Origin: Comamonas sp. SCN 65-56
GTDB lineage: Bacteria > Pseudomonadota > Gammaproteobacteria > Burkholderiales > Burkholderiaceae_C
Length of the DNA: 64,000 nucleotides
Assembly (NCBI RefSeq): GCF_001724135.1
Contig: NZ_MEDS01000012.1
Coordinates: forward strand, 62,001 to 126,000
Reading direction: 5' to 3'
Shown here: one piece after another, positions 35,676 to 46,249 of the stretch
How positions within the stretch are numbered: position 1 is the first letter of the stretch
Layout of the letters: each line of letters begins with the position of its first letter
Translations under genes and position numbers: made by a program
Notes under the pieces: generated by a model
Seen by the model: only the letters and a program-made list of their open reading frames with translations
The model's database searches: none
Told to the model about the DNA's origin: nothing

Positions 35676-36616
35676 CTTTCGAAAGGCGCCAGGGACAAGT
35701 GCTGGCCGAATTGCCGCGCCAGAAAGGCCTCTCCTTGTTCAAGGATGGAGTAGCGAAAGCGCTCCGCGGCGGGCGACAGCAGCTTGGCGTGGGTGTGCAC
35801 CACGTTCCATGAACGCAGCACCGGGCCGCCCTGCACGTCGATGATGCCCAGCAGCCCATGCTCCAGCTCCAGCCCCAGCGTGTGCAGCGAGAGGAAGGAC
35901 AGGCCGAGGCCGGCGATCACCGCCTGCTTGAGCGCTTCGTTGCTGGCCATCTCCATGCGGATTACGGGAACGGCGCGGTGTTGATCGAAGAAGGCTTGCA
36001 GCGCCGCGCGCGTGCCTGAGCCGCTTTCGCGCATCAAGAAGCCCCAGGGCTGCAGCGCGCTGAGAGGAACGCTGCCGCGCGCCAGCAGGGGGTGGCCGGC
36101 AGGAGCGACGAAGACATGCGGGTGCGCGGCAAACGGCTCGGCGCGCGTGGCAAGCTCCCGGGGTGCCCGGCCCATGATGGCAATGTCCACCTCGTTGGCC
36201 TGCAGCATTGCGTAAAGCTGGGCGCGGTTGCCCATGGCCAGTTGCACCTCGATGCCTTCGTGCTCGTGCTGGAACTGCGCCAGCAGCCGCGGCAGAAAGT
36301 ACTGCGCCGTGCTCACCATGCCTATCGTCAGGCGCCCGACCTGCAGACCCTTGAGGCGCGCAGCGGCGTCTTCCGCGTCCTTGAGCGTGGCGAGGATCTT
36401 GCGCGCATAGACCAGCATGTACTCGCCCACGGTGGTGAGGTGCACCTGGCGGCCTTCGCGCTCAAACAGCGGCAGGCCGATCTGTCCTTCCAGCTCCTTC
36501 ACCTGCATGGTCACGGCTGGTGGCGTGAGATGCAGCGCGTCGGCCGCCTTGCGAAAGCTCAGGTGACGCGCGACCTCGCTGAACACGCGCAATTGGCGGA
36601 AGGTGGCGTTTTTCAT
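35651..36616 (-). CDS. cbbR: LysR-type regulator of the Calvin-cycle operon, CbbR
   Basis: LysR-family activator of 321 residues. The N-terminal winged helix (TFRQLRVFSEVARHLSFRKAADALHLTPPAVTMQVKELE region) is followed by a periplasmic-binding-like effector domain. It is divergently transcribed from cbbL with 105 bases between start codons, the standard arrangement for CbbR, which usually activates cbb genes in response to RuBP, NADPH or similar metabolites. The final residues derive from a repeat copy, which has probably replaced or extended the native C-terminus by a few residues. Confidence 0.93.
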   Translation of the reverse strand: MKNATFRQLRVFSEVARHLSFRKAADALHLTPPAVTMQVKELEGQIGLPLFEREGRQVHLTTVGEYMLVYARKILATLKDAEDAAARLKGLQVGRLTIGMVSTAQYFLPRLLAQFQHEHEGIEVQLAMGNRAQLYAMLQANEVDIAIMGRAPRELATRAEPFAAHPHVFVAPAGHPLLARGSVPLSALQPWGFLMRESGSGTRAALQAFFDQHRAVPVIRMEMASNEALKQAVIAGLGLSFLSLHTLGLELEHGLLGIIDVQGGPVLRSWNVVHTHAKLLSPAAERFRYSILEQGEAFLARQFGQHLSLAPFERSKSKHSC

Positions 36617-36661
36617 TCAGTAAATCCTGAATTGACGATGAAAAAACAATGAATTTACCTT
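36616..36661. promoter_or_regulatory. cbbR-cbbL control region
   Basis: Short AT-rich region between divergent cbbR and cbbL. It holds TTCAG-N6-CTGAA (36616-36631), which overlaps the cbbR start codon, and an outer pair GTAAAT (36620-36625) / ATTTAC (36653-36658). These fit LysR-type dyads. TTGACG at 36632-36637 with TTACCT or TACCTT 17-18 bases later is a possible cbbL promoter. Assignment is tentative. Confidence 0.55.
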
Positions 36662-36679
36662 ATCCATTTTTCTTTCTAG

Positions 36680-38182
<1,503 letters not shown>

Positions 38183-38208
38183 AGCGCACCACCAAGGAGA
38201 ACACCGCC

Positions 38209-38643
38209 ATGATGACCAACCCGACGCAGCGCCTGACGCAAGGCCAGTTCAGTTTTCTGCCCGATCTGACGGATGCTGAAATCAGCGCCCAGATTCAGTA
38301 CGGCCTGGACAAGGGCTACGCCTGGAGCGTGGAGTACACCGACGATCCGCACCCGCGCAATCAGTACTGGGACATGTTCGGCATGCCCATGTTCGATCTG
38401 CGCGATCCGGCTGGCGTGCTGATGGAAGTCAACCATTGCCGCAAGACCTTCCCCAACCATTACATCCGCATGATGGCGTTTGATTCGACGCGGGGTGTGG
38501 AGTCGGTGGCGATGAGCTTCATCGTCAATCGGCCCAAGTACGAGCCCGGTTTTCAGCTCGAGCGCTCGGAAGAGGGCGGACGGATGATGCGCTACCGTAC
38601 GCGCAGCTACGCCACCGGCAGGCCCGAGAACGAGCGCGGCTGA
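38209..38643 (+). CDS. cbbS: RuBisCO small subunit, red type
   Basis: Small subunit of 144 residues that caps the L8S8 holoenzyme. It shows [22 protein letters not shown], a red-type N-terminus lacking the long green-type loop, and [15 protein letters not shown]. The C-terminal extension (about 110-144) is characteristic of red-type small subunits, where it forms a beta-hairpin in the central channel. AAGGAG lies 9 bases before ATG 38209; ATG 38212 is the only alternative. Confidence 0.97.
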   Translation: MMTNPTQRLTQGQFSFLPDLTDAEISAQIQYGLDKGYAWSVEYTDDPHPRNQYWDMFGMPMFDLRDPAGVLMEVNHCRKTFPNHYIRMMAFDSTRGVESVAMSFIVNRPKYEPGFQLERSEEGGRMMRYRTRSYATGRPENERG

Positions 38644-38677
38644 AGCTGCGGTCCCTGAACCGAAACAAGCCCGCACC

Positions 38678-39643
38678 ATGCATGCGCCTCAGTACGTGAT
38701 TCCCGGCAGCACCGCAGCACCGGCCAGCGCCCTCGCGGCTGAAGCCCCTGCACGCGGCAGCGCGCGCAGCGTGGCCGAGGTGCTGGCGCAGGCGCAGGTG
38801 GAGCAGGTGCTGGCGGAGCTCGACAGCGAGCTGGTGGGCCTGGCGCCCGTCAAGGCCCGCATTCGCGACATTGCCGCGCTGCTGGTGATAGACACGCTGC
38901 GCGCCAACCTCGGCCTGGAAAGCCAGGCGCCCAGCCTGCACATGTGCTTTACCGGCAACCCTGGCACCGGCAAGACCACGGTGGCGATGCGCATGGCGCA
39001 GATCCTGCAGCGCCTGGGTTATGTGCGCAAAGGGCACATGGTCGCGGTCACGCGCGATGATCTGGTGGGCCAGTACATCGGCCACACGGCACCCAAGACC
39101 AAGGAAGTGCTCAAGAAGGCCATGGGTGGCGTGCTTTTCATTGACGAGGCGTATTACCTCTACCGCCCCGAGAACGAACGCGACTACGGCCAGGAAGCGA
39201 TAGAAATTCTGCTGCAGGTGATGGAGAACCAGCGCGACGACCTGGTCGTCATCCTTGCCGGATACAAAAACCGCATGGACACGTTTTTCCAGTCCAATCC
39301 CGGCATGTCCTCGCGCATCGCGCACCACATTGATTTTCCGGATTACAGCGTGCCTGAATTGCAGCAGATCGGGCTTTGCATGCTGGCGCAGCAGAACTAC
39401 CGTTTCGATGCACAGGCTGGCGACGCGTTCGAGCGTTACCTGCAGCTGCGCATGCAGCAGCCGCACTTTGCCAACGCGCGCAGCGTGCGCAATGCCCTGG
39501 ATCGCGCCCGTCTGCGCCAGGCCAGTCGTCTTTTTGCCGATCGAAACCGTGTGCTCACGGCTGAAGACCTGACAACCATCACCGGCGCCGACCTGCTCGC
39601 CAGCCGGATTTTTCAACCCAACGCACCTGCCTTAGCCCCATGA
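38678..39643 (+). CDS. cbbX: Red-type RuBisCO activase CbbX
   Basis: AAA+ ATPase of 321 residues that remodels inhibited red-type RuBisCO by threading the large-subunit C-terminus through its pore. Walker A is GNPGTGKTT (93-101), the pore loop is in [14 protein letters not shown], Walker B is LFIDEAYYL, and an arginine-finger region follows ([14 protein letters not shown]). The N-terminal 25 residues are Ala-rich and variable. It lies directly after cbbS and overlaps cbbY by 4 bases. Confidence 0.97.
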   Translation: MHAPQYVIPGSTAAPASALAAEAPARGSARSVAEVLAQAQVEQVLAELDSELVGLAPVKARIRDIAALLVIDTLRANLGLESQAPSLHMCFTGNPGTGKTTVAMRMAQILQRLGYVRKGHMVAVTRDDLVGQYIGHTAPKTKEVLKKAMGGVLFIDEAYYLYRPENERDYGQEAIEILLQVMENQRDDLVVILAGYKNRMDTFFQSNPGMSSRIAHHIDFPDYSVPELQQIGLCMLAQQNYRFDAQAGDAFERYLQLRMQQPHFANARSVRNALDRARLRQASRLFADRNRVLTAEDLTTITGADLLASRIFQPNAPALAP

Positions 39644-40362
39644 CATCTGCTGCACTCCAAGGCCTGATTTTCGATGTCGACGGCACCTTGGCCGACACCG
39701 AAACCGTGCATCTGGCCGCCTTCAACCAGGCGTTTGCCGATCTGGGCATGGATTGGCACTGGGATGAGGCGCTCTACACCCGGCTGCTGGAAGTCTCGGG
39801 CGGCAAGGAGCGCATGCAGCACTACTGGCAGCAGATGCGCCCCGACATGCGCGCGATCGATGCGATGGCGGTGGAGCAGACGATTGCGCGCATCCATGAA
39901 ATCAAGACCGCCCACTATGAGGCGGCGGTGAATGATGGCGCGGTCCGGTTGCGCCCCGGTGTACTGGCGTTGATCGAAGAAGCATTCGCCGCCGGCCTGC
40001 GGCTGGCGATCGCTACCACCACCTCGCCGGTGAACATTGCTGCGCTGTTGCGCCGTGCCATGGGCAGCGACTGGCGTTCACGCTTTGTCGCCGTGCAGGA
40101 TGCGAGCAGCGCCCCGCTGAAGAAGCCCCACCCCATGGTGTACCAGCAGACACTGGCGCAGCTGGGTCTGCCGGCCACTGCCTGCCTGGCGTTCGAGGAT
40201 TCGGCCAATGGCCTGCAATCGGCGCTGGCCGCGGGGCTGGCAAGCATCATTACCCCCACGCACTTCACGGCGCACCATGATTTTGCCGGCGCGCTGCGCG
40301 TATTGCCGAGTCTGGATGGCGTGGGGGTGGACACGCTGCGCGCCTGGCGCGCAGCGGCCTGA
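39640..40362 (+). CDS. cbbY: HAD phosphatase CbbY (xylulose-1,5-bisphosphate phosphatase type)
   Basis: HAD-family sugar phosphatase of 240 residues. CbbY removes xylulose-1,5-bisphosphate, a misfire product that inhibits red-type RuBisCO. Motif I is [13 protein letters not shown] with both aspartates, TTTSPVN is motif [10 protein letters not shown] is motif III and [15 protein letters not shown] is motif IV. A long cap helix region (about 20-90) fits CbbY rather than the short glycolate phosphatases. Start codon overlaps the cbbX stop. Confidence 0.93.
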   Translation: MTSAALQGLIFDVDGTLADTETVHLAAFNQAFADLGMDWHWDEALYTRLLEVSGGKERMQHYWQQMRPDMRAIDAMAVEQTIARIHEIKTAHYEAAVNDGAVRLRPGVLALIEEAFAAGLRLAIATTTSPVNIAALLRRAMGSDWRSRFVAVQDASSAPLKKPHPMVYQQTLAQLGLPATACLAFEDSANGLQSALAAGLASIITPTHFTAHHDFAGALRVLPSLDGVGVDTLRAWRAAA

Positions 40363-40384
40363 ACCCTGCAGAACAAGGTGACAC

Positions 40385-41476
40385 ATGCTCCAGCCCCACC
40401 ACACCACGCTGACGCAGTTCCTGATTGAACAGCGCAGGCGCCATCCCGGCGCGCGCGGCGATTTCAACGGCCTGATTCTGGCGGCGTCGCTCGCCTGCAA
40501 GGCGATTACGCGAACCGCTGCGCTGGGCCGCCTTGCGGGCCATGAGGTGCCGGCCGCGGGCGCCATGAACGTGCAGGGCGAGCAGCAAAAACCGCTGGAT
40601 GTGCTGAGCAACGACTGGTTCATTCGCCTGTGCGAGTGGGGTGGCAACCTTGCGGGCATGGCGTCCGAGGAGATGGAGCTGCCTTACGCGATTCCCGCAG
40701 GGCTGCCGCGCGGCAAGTACCTGCTGGCGTTTGATCCGCTCGATGGCTCCAGCAACATCGATGCGAATGTCTCCATAGGCAGCATTTTTTCCGTGCTGCG
40801 CGCGCCGCCGCAGGTGATGGCCAGCGAACGCGAGGTGAGCGCGGCCGATTTCCTGCAGCCCGGCTGTGAGCAGGTGGCCGCGGGCTACGCGCTCTATGGC
40901 CCGAGCACGCTACTGGTGCTGTCGGTGGGCAATGGCGTGCATGGCTTCACGCTGTCGCCGGATCTGGGGGAGTTTTTGCTGACGCACCCGGACATGCGAA
41001 TTCCCGAGGACACGCAGGAATTTGCCATCAATGCTTCCAACAGCCGCTTCTGGGAGGCACCGGTGCGCCGATATGTGGACGAATGCCTGGCCGGGCGCAC
41101 GGGGGTGCGCGGCAAGGACTTCAACATGCGCTGGATTGCCTCGCTGGTGGCCGAGACGCATCGCATTCTCACGCGCGGCGGTGTCTTCCTGTACCCGCGC
41201 GATACCAGGGACGCCAGCAAGCCGGGGCGTCTGCGTCTGCTGTACGAAGCCAATCCCATCGGCTATCTGATAGAGCAGGCCGGCGGGCGCGTGAGCACCG
41301 GGCGCGAGCCGCTGTTGAAAGTGCAGCCTGACAGCCTGCACCAGCGCATTGGCCTGGTCTTCGGTTCCAGGAACGAGGTGGAGCGCATCGAGCGCTACCA
41401 CGCCGAACCGCAGGCGGCGCTGGAGGGCGAGATTCCGCTGTTTCATGCCCGCAGCCTGTTTCGTGAAACTGCCTGA
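40385..41476 (+). CDS. cbbF: Fructose-1,6-bisphosphatase class I (Calvin cycle)
   Basis: Hydrolyses fructose-1,6-bisphosphate (and often sedoheptulose-1,7-bisphosphate) in the regenerative phase. The 363-residue protein has the class I metal site LLAFDPLDGSSNIDANVSIGSIFS and substrate-binding KPGRLRLLYEANPIGYLIEQAGG, and GARGDFNGLILAASLACKAI near the N-terminus. Length is slightly above the E. coli enzyme because of internal loops, as in other cbbF proteins. It lies between cbbY and cbbP. Confidence 0.97.
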   Translation: MLQPHHTTLTQFLIEQRRRHPGARGDFNGLILAASLACKAITRTAALGRLAGHEVPAAGAMNVQGEQQKPLDVLSNDWFIRLCEWGGNLAGMASEEMELPYAIPAGLPRGKYLLAFDPLDGSSNIDANVSIGSIFSVLRAPPQVMASEREVSAADFLQPGCEQVAAGYALYGPSTLLVLSVGNGVHGFTLSPDLGEFLLTHPDMRIPEDTQEFAINASNSRFWEAPVRRYVDECLAGRTGVRGKDFNMRWIASLVAETHRILTRGGVFLYPRDTRDASKPGRLRLLYEANPIGYLIEQAGGRVSTGREPLLKVQPDSLHQRIGLVFGSRNEVERIERYHAEPQAALEGEIPLFHARSLFRETA

Positions 41477-41487
41477 GAACACCGAAC

Positions 41488-42372
41488 ATGTCTGACCGCC
41501 ATCCCATCATCGCCATCACCGGCTCCAGCGGGGCCGGCACCTCCACGGTGACGCGTACCTTTGCCGCCATCTTCAGGCGCGAAGGCGTGAAGGCCGCCGT
41601 CATCGAGGGCGACAGCTTCCATCGCTACGATCGTGCCGAGATGCGCACCCGCCAGGCCGAGGCCGAAAAAGCGGGCAACAAGCATTTCAGCCACTTCGGG
41701 CCGGACAACAACCTCTTTGGCGAGCTGGAAGCCCTGTTTCGCAGTTACGGCGAAACCGGCCAGGGCCAGGCGCGCAAATACCTGCACAACGAGCAGGAAG
41801 CCGCGCCGTACCAGCAAGCGCCGGGCACTTTCACCGCATGGGAGGCGCTGCCCGGCGATACCGACCTGCTGTTCTACGAAGGCCTGCATGGCGCGGTGGT
41901 CACGCCCGAGCACGACATTGCGCGCCATGTCGATCTGCGCATCGGCGTGGTGCCGGTCATCAACCTGGAGTGGATACAGAAGCTCTGGCGCGATCAGCAC
42001 CAGAGAGGGTACAGCACCGAGGCCGTGACCGACACCATCCTGCGGCGCATGCCCGACTACGTGCACTACATCGTGCCTCAGTTCGCGCAGACGCATGTCA
42101 ACTTCCAGCGCGTGCCCATGGTCGATACCAGCGACCCCTTCATCGCGCGCGACATCCCGAGCGCCGACGAGAGCATGGTGGTGATCCGCTTCGCCAACCC
42201 CAAGGGCATCGACTTTCCCTACCTTCTGGGCATGATCCATGATTCCTGGATGAGCCGTGCCAACACCATCGTGGTGCCCGGCGGCAAGATGGAGCTGGCC
42301 ATGCAGCTGATCTTCACCCCTTTCGTCTGGCGCATGCTGGAGCGGCGCAAGCGTGTGCTGGGCGCGGCATGA
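41488..42372 (+). CDS. cbbP: Phosphoribulokinase
   Basis: Makes RuBP from ribulose-5-phosphate and ATP. The 294-residue proteobacterial (octameric, NADH-activated) type has P-loop GSSGAGTSTV (12-21), the substrate-binding FHRYDRAEMR, and the catalytic acid segment LLFYEGLHGAVV. The regulatory cysteines of plant PRK are absent, as expected. 11 bases separate it from cbbF; its end overlaps cbbZ by 4 bases. Confidence 0.98.
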   Translation: MSDRHPIIAITGSSGAGTSTVTRTFAAIFRREGVKAAVIEGDSFHRYDRAEMRTRQAEAEKAGNKHFSHFGPDNNLFGELEALFRSYGETGQGQARKYLHNEQEAAPYQQAPGTFTAWEALPGDTDLLFYEGLHGAVVTPEHDIARHVDLRIGVVPVINLEWIQKLWRDQHQRGYSTEAVTDTILRRMPDYVHYIVPQFAQTHVNFQRVPMVDTSDPFIARDIPSADESMVVIRFANPKGIDFPYLLGMIHDSWMSRANTIVVPGGKMELAMQLIFTPFVWRMLERRKRVLGAA

Positions 42373-43046
42373 GCACGCGTCGCTTTGATGCCGTGCTGTT
42401 CGATCTGGACGGCACGCTGGTGCAAACCGCGCCCGAAATCGCCGACGCCACCAACGATCTGCTGCGTGAACTGGGCCTGCCGCCTGTCACGCAGCAGCAG
42501 GTGGATGCCTGGATAGGCCACGGCACGCGCGAGCTGCTGGTGCAGGCGTTGGCCCATGTGCGCCAGTTGTCGCGGGAAGCAGTGCGCACCGACGAGGCCA
42601 TGCCCACCATCGCCGCGCAGTTTGACCGCCACTACCACCGCCGCTGCGGCACGCACAGCCGCCTCTACCCGCAGGTGATCGAAACCCTGCAGCAACTGCG
42701 CAGCCAGGGCACGCGCGTGGGCGTGGTGACCAACAAGGAGGGCCGCCACACCGAGCGCGTGCTTGCGGCGCACGGGCTGCAAGCCTTGCTGGACGCCGTC
42801 ATCAGCGGCGACAGCCTGCCAACGAAGAAGCCAGACCCGGCGGGCATCGTGCAGTGCCTGCAGCAGTGGGGCGTGGCACCCGCGCGAGCGCTCTTCGTGG
42901 GTGATTCGCGCATCGATATTGCGACGGCGCGCAACGCCGGGATTGCCGTCTGGGCGCTGCCCTATGGCTACAACATGGGCGAGCCGGTGGTGCAGAGCCA
43001 ACCGGACCGGATGATTGACGACATCAGCGCCCTGCTGACGGCGTGA
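42369..43046 (+). CDS. cbbZ: 2-phosphoglycolate phosphatase
   Basis: HAD phosphatase of 225 residues that clears phosphoglycolate made by RuBisCO oxygenation. Motif I is VLFDLDGTLVQTAPEI, motif II VVTNKEGR, motif III TKKPDPAG, and motif IV FVGDSRIDIATARNAG. The pattern is that of Gph/CbbZ. Start overlaps the cbbP stop (ATGA), so it is part of the operon. No clear terminator follows; the convergent hydrolase gene ends 13 bases later. Confidence 0.95.
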   Translation: MSTRRFDAVLFDLDGTLVQTAPEIADATNDLLRELGLPPVTQQQVDAWIGHGTRELLVQALAHVRQLSREAVRTDEAMPTIAAQFDRHYHRRCGTHSRLYPQVIETLQQLRSQGTRVGVVTNKEGRHTERVLAAHGLQALLDAVISGDSLPTKKPDPAGIVQCLQQWGVAPARALFVGDSRIDIATARNAGIAVWALPYGYNMGEPVVQSQPDRMIDDISALLTA

Positions 43047-43059
43047 AATCCCGGGGGCG

Positions 43060-43896
43060 CTAGCGCTGCGGCTGCCTCTGGGGTGCCTCCTGCGTCTGCA
43101 GATTCAGCAGCGCCGCCTCGATTGCTGCTGCGGTGGCGCGTGGCTGCTCCATGGGAAACAGGTGGCTGCCGTCCAGCATCATGGTGCGCCCCTGCGTGAT
43201 GCGCTGGGTGAATGCCATGCCCACCTGCGCCATTTCGTGCGATGCGCGGCCGCCGAGAAACGCCGCCGGGCATTGCAGCGGCTGGCGGCGCAGCAGTTGC
43301 GCGAGGTTGTGCGGCAGGGTGTTGTAGATCTGGGTCTCGACGGCACGATCAAAGGCCAGGGTGAACTGCCCGTCGTCGCGCGGCACAAGGCCGCTGGAGA
43401 TGTAGTCCTGCAGCACGGCTGCATCCCAGCGCGCAAAGGCCTTTTTGCGGCGAAAGTGCTCCAGTGCCTCTTCGCGGCTGGGCCAGGTGTTGCGCCGGGC
43501 GCGGCTGATGCGCCCGGGCGTGAGCGAGCCGATCACCTGCACCTGCTTGGCCATGCCGACGGCGCCGGCCTTCCAGCCGCTTACCAGGGGGGAATCGATC
43601 AGTACCACGCCGCGCGCCAGGTCGGGGTGCATGGCGGCCGCCATCAGGCTCAGATAGCCGCCCAGCGAGTGGCCGACGAAAAAGGCGCGTTCTCCGCTGC
43701 GCTGTTGCTGTTCACGGGCGTGGTCGGCCAACTGCTGCACCAGATGGGGCCAGTTGCTGGTGACCGGGTAGCGCGTGTCGTGACCGAAGCGCTCGACCGC
43801 GCTCACGCGAAAGCCTCGTTCCTGCAGCAGCCGGAACAGGATGCGGTAGGTGCTGGCGGGGAAGCTGTTGGCGTGCGAAAAGACGATGGTGCTCAT
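43060..43896 (-). CDS. Alpha/beta hydrolase
   Basis: A 278-residue alpha/beta-hydrolase with the oxyanion-region VFSHANSFPASTY near the start, nucleophile motif GHSLGGYLS with catalytic Ser, and DGSHLFPMEQP with the likely catalytic His. ATG 43896 is chosen because it gives the compact N-terminus; the frame runs 33 bases further. It ends 13 bases from cbbZ in convergent orientation and has no evident link to carbon fixation. Substrate unknown. Confidence 0.82.
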   Translation of the reverse strand: MSTIVFSHANSFPASTYRILFRLLQERGFRVSAVERFGHDTRYPVTSNWPHLVQQLADHAREQQQRSGERAFFVGHSLGGYLSLMAAAMHPDLARGVVLIDSPLVSGWKAGAVGMAKQVQVIGSLTPGRISRARRNTWPSREEALEHFRRKKAFARWDAAVLQDYISSGLVPRDDGQFTLAFDRAVETQIYNTLPHNLAQLLRRQPLQCPAAFLGGRASHEMAQVGMAFTQRITQGRTMMLDGSHLFPMEQPRATAAAIEAALLNLQTQEAPQRQPQR

Positions 43897-43940
43897 GGTG
43901 GCGAAGTCTGGAGCCGGCCCGCGTTGCAATGCGCGGCGCT

Positions 43941-45476
43941 TCAGCGTGTGGCGCGCTTTTTGGCGGGGGCGGCTCTCTTGTGGGTTGGGGCCGGCTTGGC
44001 CTGACTGGCGCGCTTGACGGTGGACGCCGTCTTGCGGGCGCTGGCGGGCCGTTTGCCCGGGTTGGCGCCGTGCGTGGCTGGCGTGTTGCGCGTGGCCAGG
44101 TAGAGCACGATGGGCTCACCGGGTTTGAAGCGGCTGCCGGTCTTGAGGTCGTTCCAGTCGGCGACGTCGTCCGCCCTGACCTTGTAACGCCTGGCGATGC
44201 TGGCCACCGTGTCGTGCTTGCCTGCGCGGACTGTGCTGCGGCGCACGACGACCTCGGGGGTGAAGGCGATCTGCCCGTTGTCGGCGATGTTTCCGGGTAC
44301 ATCCTTGCCGCTGCCTGCGGCGCGCGGCACCATGAGCGCCGAGCCGGCCTTGATCATCATGCGCGGCGGGATGCCGTTGAGCGTGCGCAGTTCGGCCTCG
44401 CTCATGCCGCTGCGCTGGGCGGCGGCGCTGACGGTCATGTTCGCGGGCACGGTCCAGACCGTCCAGCTGGCCAGGCGCCCCTCGTTGTAGGTCAGCATGT
44501 TGCGCCGAAAGCTCTGCGCGCTCTCCCAGGGCAGCAGAACCTGCGGCATGCCGGCCGCCAGAATCACCGGGCGATGCAGCGAGGGGTTGAGCTCGCGAAA
44601 ATCTGCCTCGCTGATGCCGGCCATTCTGGCCACCAGTGCGACGTCGATGTCGCGCGTGATGTCCACGGTGTCAAAGTAGGGGTGGTTGCCGATGGCCGGC
44701 AGCGATGCCTGGAAGCGTTCGGGGTGCGCCACGATGTTTTTCACCGCCTGCAGCTTGGGCACGTAAAGCCGGGTTTCGTTCGGCATGGTGATGTCTTCGT
44801 AGCCGGTAGCCAGCCCGGCTTTTTCGTTGCGGGCGATGGCGCGCGCGACATTGCCCTCGCCCCAGTTGTATGCCGCCAGCGCCAGATGCCAGTCGCCGAA
44901 CATGCCGTAGAGCTTTTGCAGGTAATCGAGCGCCGCGCGGGTCGAGGCCAGCACGTCGCGCCGATCGTCGCGAAAGGCGTTCTGCTTGAGGTCGAAGTAA
45001 CTGCCGGTGGCCGGCATGAATTGCCACATGCCGGCCGCCTTGGCGCTGGAGACCGCTTGCGGGTTGAATGCGCTCTCGATGTAGGGCAGCAGGGCGAGCT
45101 CGGTTGGCATGCCGCGCAACTCCAGTTCCTCGACGATGTGAAACAGGTATTTGCTCGATCGCTCGGTCATGCGCTGCATGTAGTCCGGGCGCGTGGCATA
45201 CCACTGCTCTTGCCCGCGTACCAGCTGGCTGTCGAGATCGGGCATGGCAAAACCGCGGCGGATGCGCTCCCAGAGGTCCACTGGCACGCTCACCACCGCC
45301 ACGCCGCTGGCGCGCGCGCCGCCGCCTGCCGCGATGGTGCTCAGGGGCTGCGTCGGGACATCGGGCGCATGGGAGTTGGTGGGGCTATCGGTGGCGGCAG
45401 GGCCGTTGCCCGGCGTGTTGGCACATCCTGCAAGCCACAACAGGCTGGCCAGTGCCAGCAGGTGCAGCCATTTCAT
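43941..45476 (-). CDS. mltD: Membrane-bound lytic murein transglycosylase D
   Basis: Lipoprotein of 511 residues that cleaves peptidoglycan glycan strands. It has a lipobox LLWLAGC (Cys24 region), a goose-lysozyme-like SLT domain (ALLPYIESAFNPQAVSSAKAAGMWQFM, with the catalytic Glu in YIES) and NWGEGNVARAI. Three LysM peptidoglycan-binding repeats follow in the C-terminal half. The last 45 residues are a Lys/Ala/Pro-rich basic tail of low complexity. ATG 45476 overlaps the gloB stop by 4 bases (ATGA). The mltD-gloB pair next to a methyltransferase and rnhA is also found in E. coli, so this is conserved synteny. Confidence 0.94.
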   Translation of the reverse strand: MKWLHLLALASLLWLAGCANTPGNGPAATDSPTNSHAPDVPTQPLSTIAAGGGARASGVAVVSVPVDLWERIRRGFAMPDLDSQLVRGQEQWYATRPDYMQRMTERSSKYLFHIVEELELRGMPTELALLPYIESAFNPQAVSSAKAAGMWQFMPATGSYFDLKQNAFRDDRRDVLASTRAALDYLQKLYGMFGDWHLALAAYNWGEGNVARAIARNEKAGLATGYEDITMPNETRLYVPKLQAVKNIVAHPERFQASLPAIGNHPYFDTVDITRDIDVALVARMAGISEADFRELNPSLHRPVILAAGMPQVLLPWESAQSFRRNMLTYNEGRLASWTVWTVPANMTVSAAAQRSGMSEAELRTLNGIPPRMMIKAGSALMVPRAAGSGKDVPGNIADNGQIAFTPEVVVRRSTVRAGKHDTVASIARRYKVRADDVADWNDLKTGSRFKPGEPIVLYLATRNTPATHGANPGKRPASARKTASTVKRASQAKPAPTHKRAAPAKKRATR

Positions 45477-46249
45477 CGAAAGGTGTTTTTCCATTGTCTG
45501 AGGCTGGCCAGAACGCTGACGGGATCGCCGACATCCGTGTTCGCTTCGTGCGCCCGGGCCGCGTGCGCCACGGCGGCTTCGGCCGTGCGCAGAAAAGGGT
45601 TGATGGCCTGCTCCGTGGCGATGGTGGAGGGCAGCGTCGGCTGCCCGGCTGCGCGCAACTGCCGGCAGGTGGCGAGGTAGTGCGCCAGGGCCGCGTTGCC
45701 CGGTTCCACCGCCTGCGCAAAGGCGAGATTGGAGAGGGTGTACTCATGGGCGCAGCACACGCGCGTGGCGCCCGGCAAGGCTGCCAGGCGCGACAGTGAG
45801 GCATGCATCTGCGCCGGCGTGCCTTCAAAAAGCCGCCCGCAGCCGCCGGAAAACAGCGTATCGCCGCAAAAAAGCAGCGGCGCACCATTCATATCGGCGC
45901 AGTAAAACGCGATGTGGCCGGCGGTGTGTCCGGGCACGTCCAGCACTTCGAACCGCAGGCCCAGCGCCTGGAACTGGTCGCCGCCGCGCAAAGGCGTGAC
46001 CGGCACCGGCATTTTTTCCAGTGCCGGGCCCCAGACCGTGGCGTCCGTGGTTTGCACCAGCTCGGCAACGCCACCGACATGGTCCGGGTGGTGGTGCGTC
46101 ACTAGAATCGCGCGCAGGGTCAGTTGCGCGCTCTGCAACGCTTCACGTACCGGCGTCGCATCGCCAGGATCCACCACGAGGGCGCTCTGCCCGTCGTGCA
46201 TCAGCCAGAGGTAGTTGTCGGAGAAAGCGGGCAGTGGCAGTAATTTCAT
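45473..46249 (-). CDS. gloB: Hydroxyacylglutathione hydrolase (glyoxalase II)
   Basis: Metallo-beta-lactamase-fold enzyme of 258 residues that hydrolyses S-lactoylglutathione. The start LLPLPAFSDNYLWLM, metal motif THHHPDHVGG, the next ligand in VPGHTAGHI, and CGDTLFSGGCGRLFEG are all diagnostic. The start codon ATG (46247-46249) shares two bases with the start codon of the divergent methyltransferase. A TATAAT sits 11 bases upstream inside the methyltransferase gene, implying a nearly leaderless mRNA. A TTG at 46258 is the only other nearby start and does not match the family N-terminus. Confidence 0.96.
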   Translation of the reverse strand: MKLLPLPAFSDNYLWLMHDGQSALVVDPGDATPVREALQSAQLTLRAILVTHHHPDHVGGVAELVQTTDATVWGPALEKMPVPVTPLRGGDQFQALGLRFEVLDVPGHTAGHIAFYCADMNGAPLLFCGDTLFSGGCGRLFEGTPAQMHASLSRLAALPGATRVCCAHEYTLSNLAFAQAVEPGNAALAHYLATCRQLRAAGQPTLPSTIATEQAINPFLRTAEAAVAHAARAHEANTDVGDPVSVLASLRQWKNTFR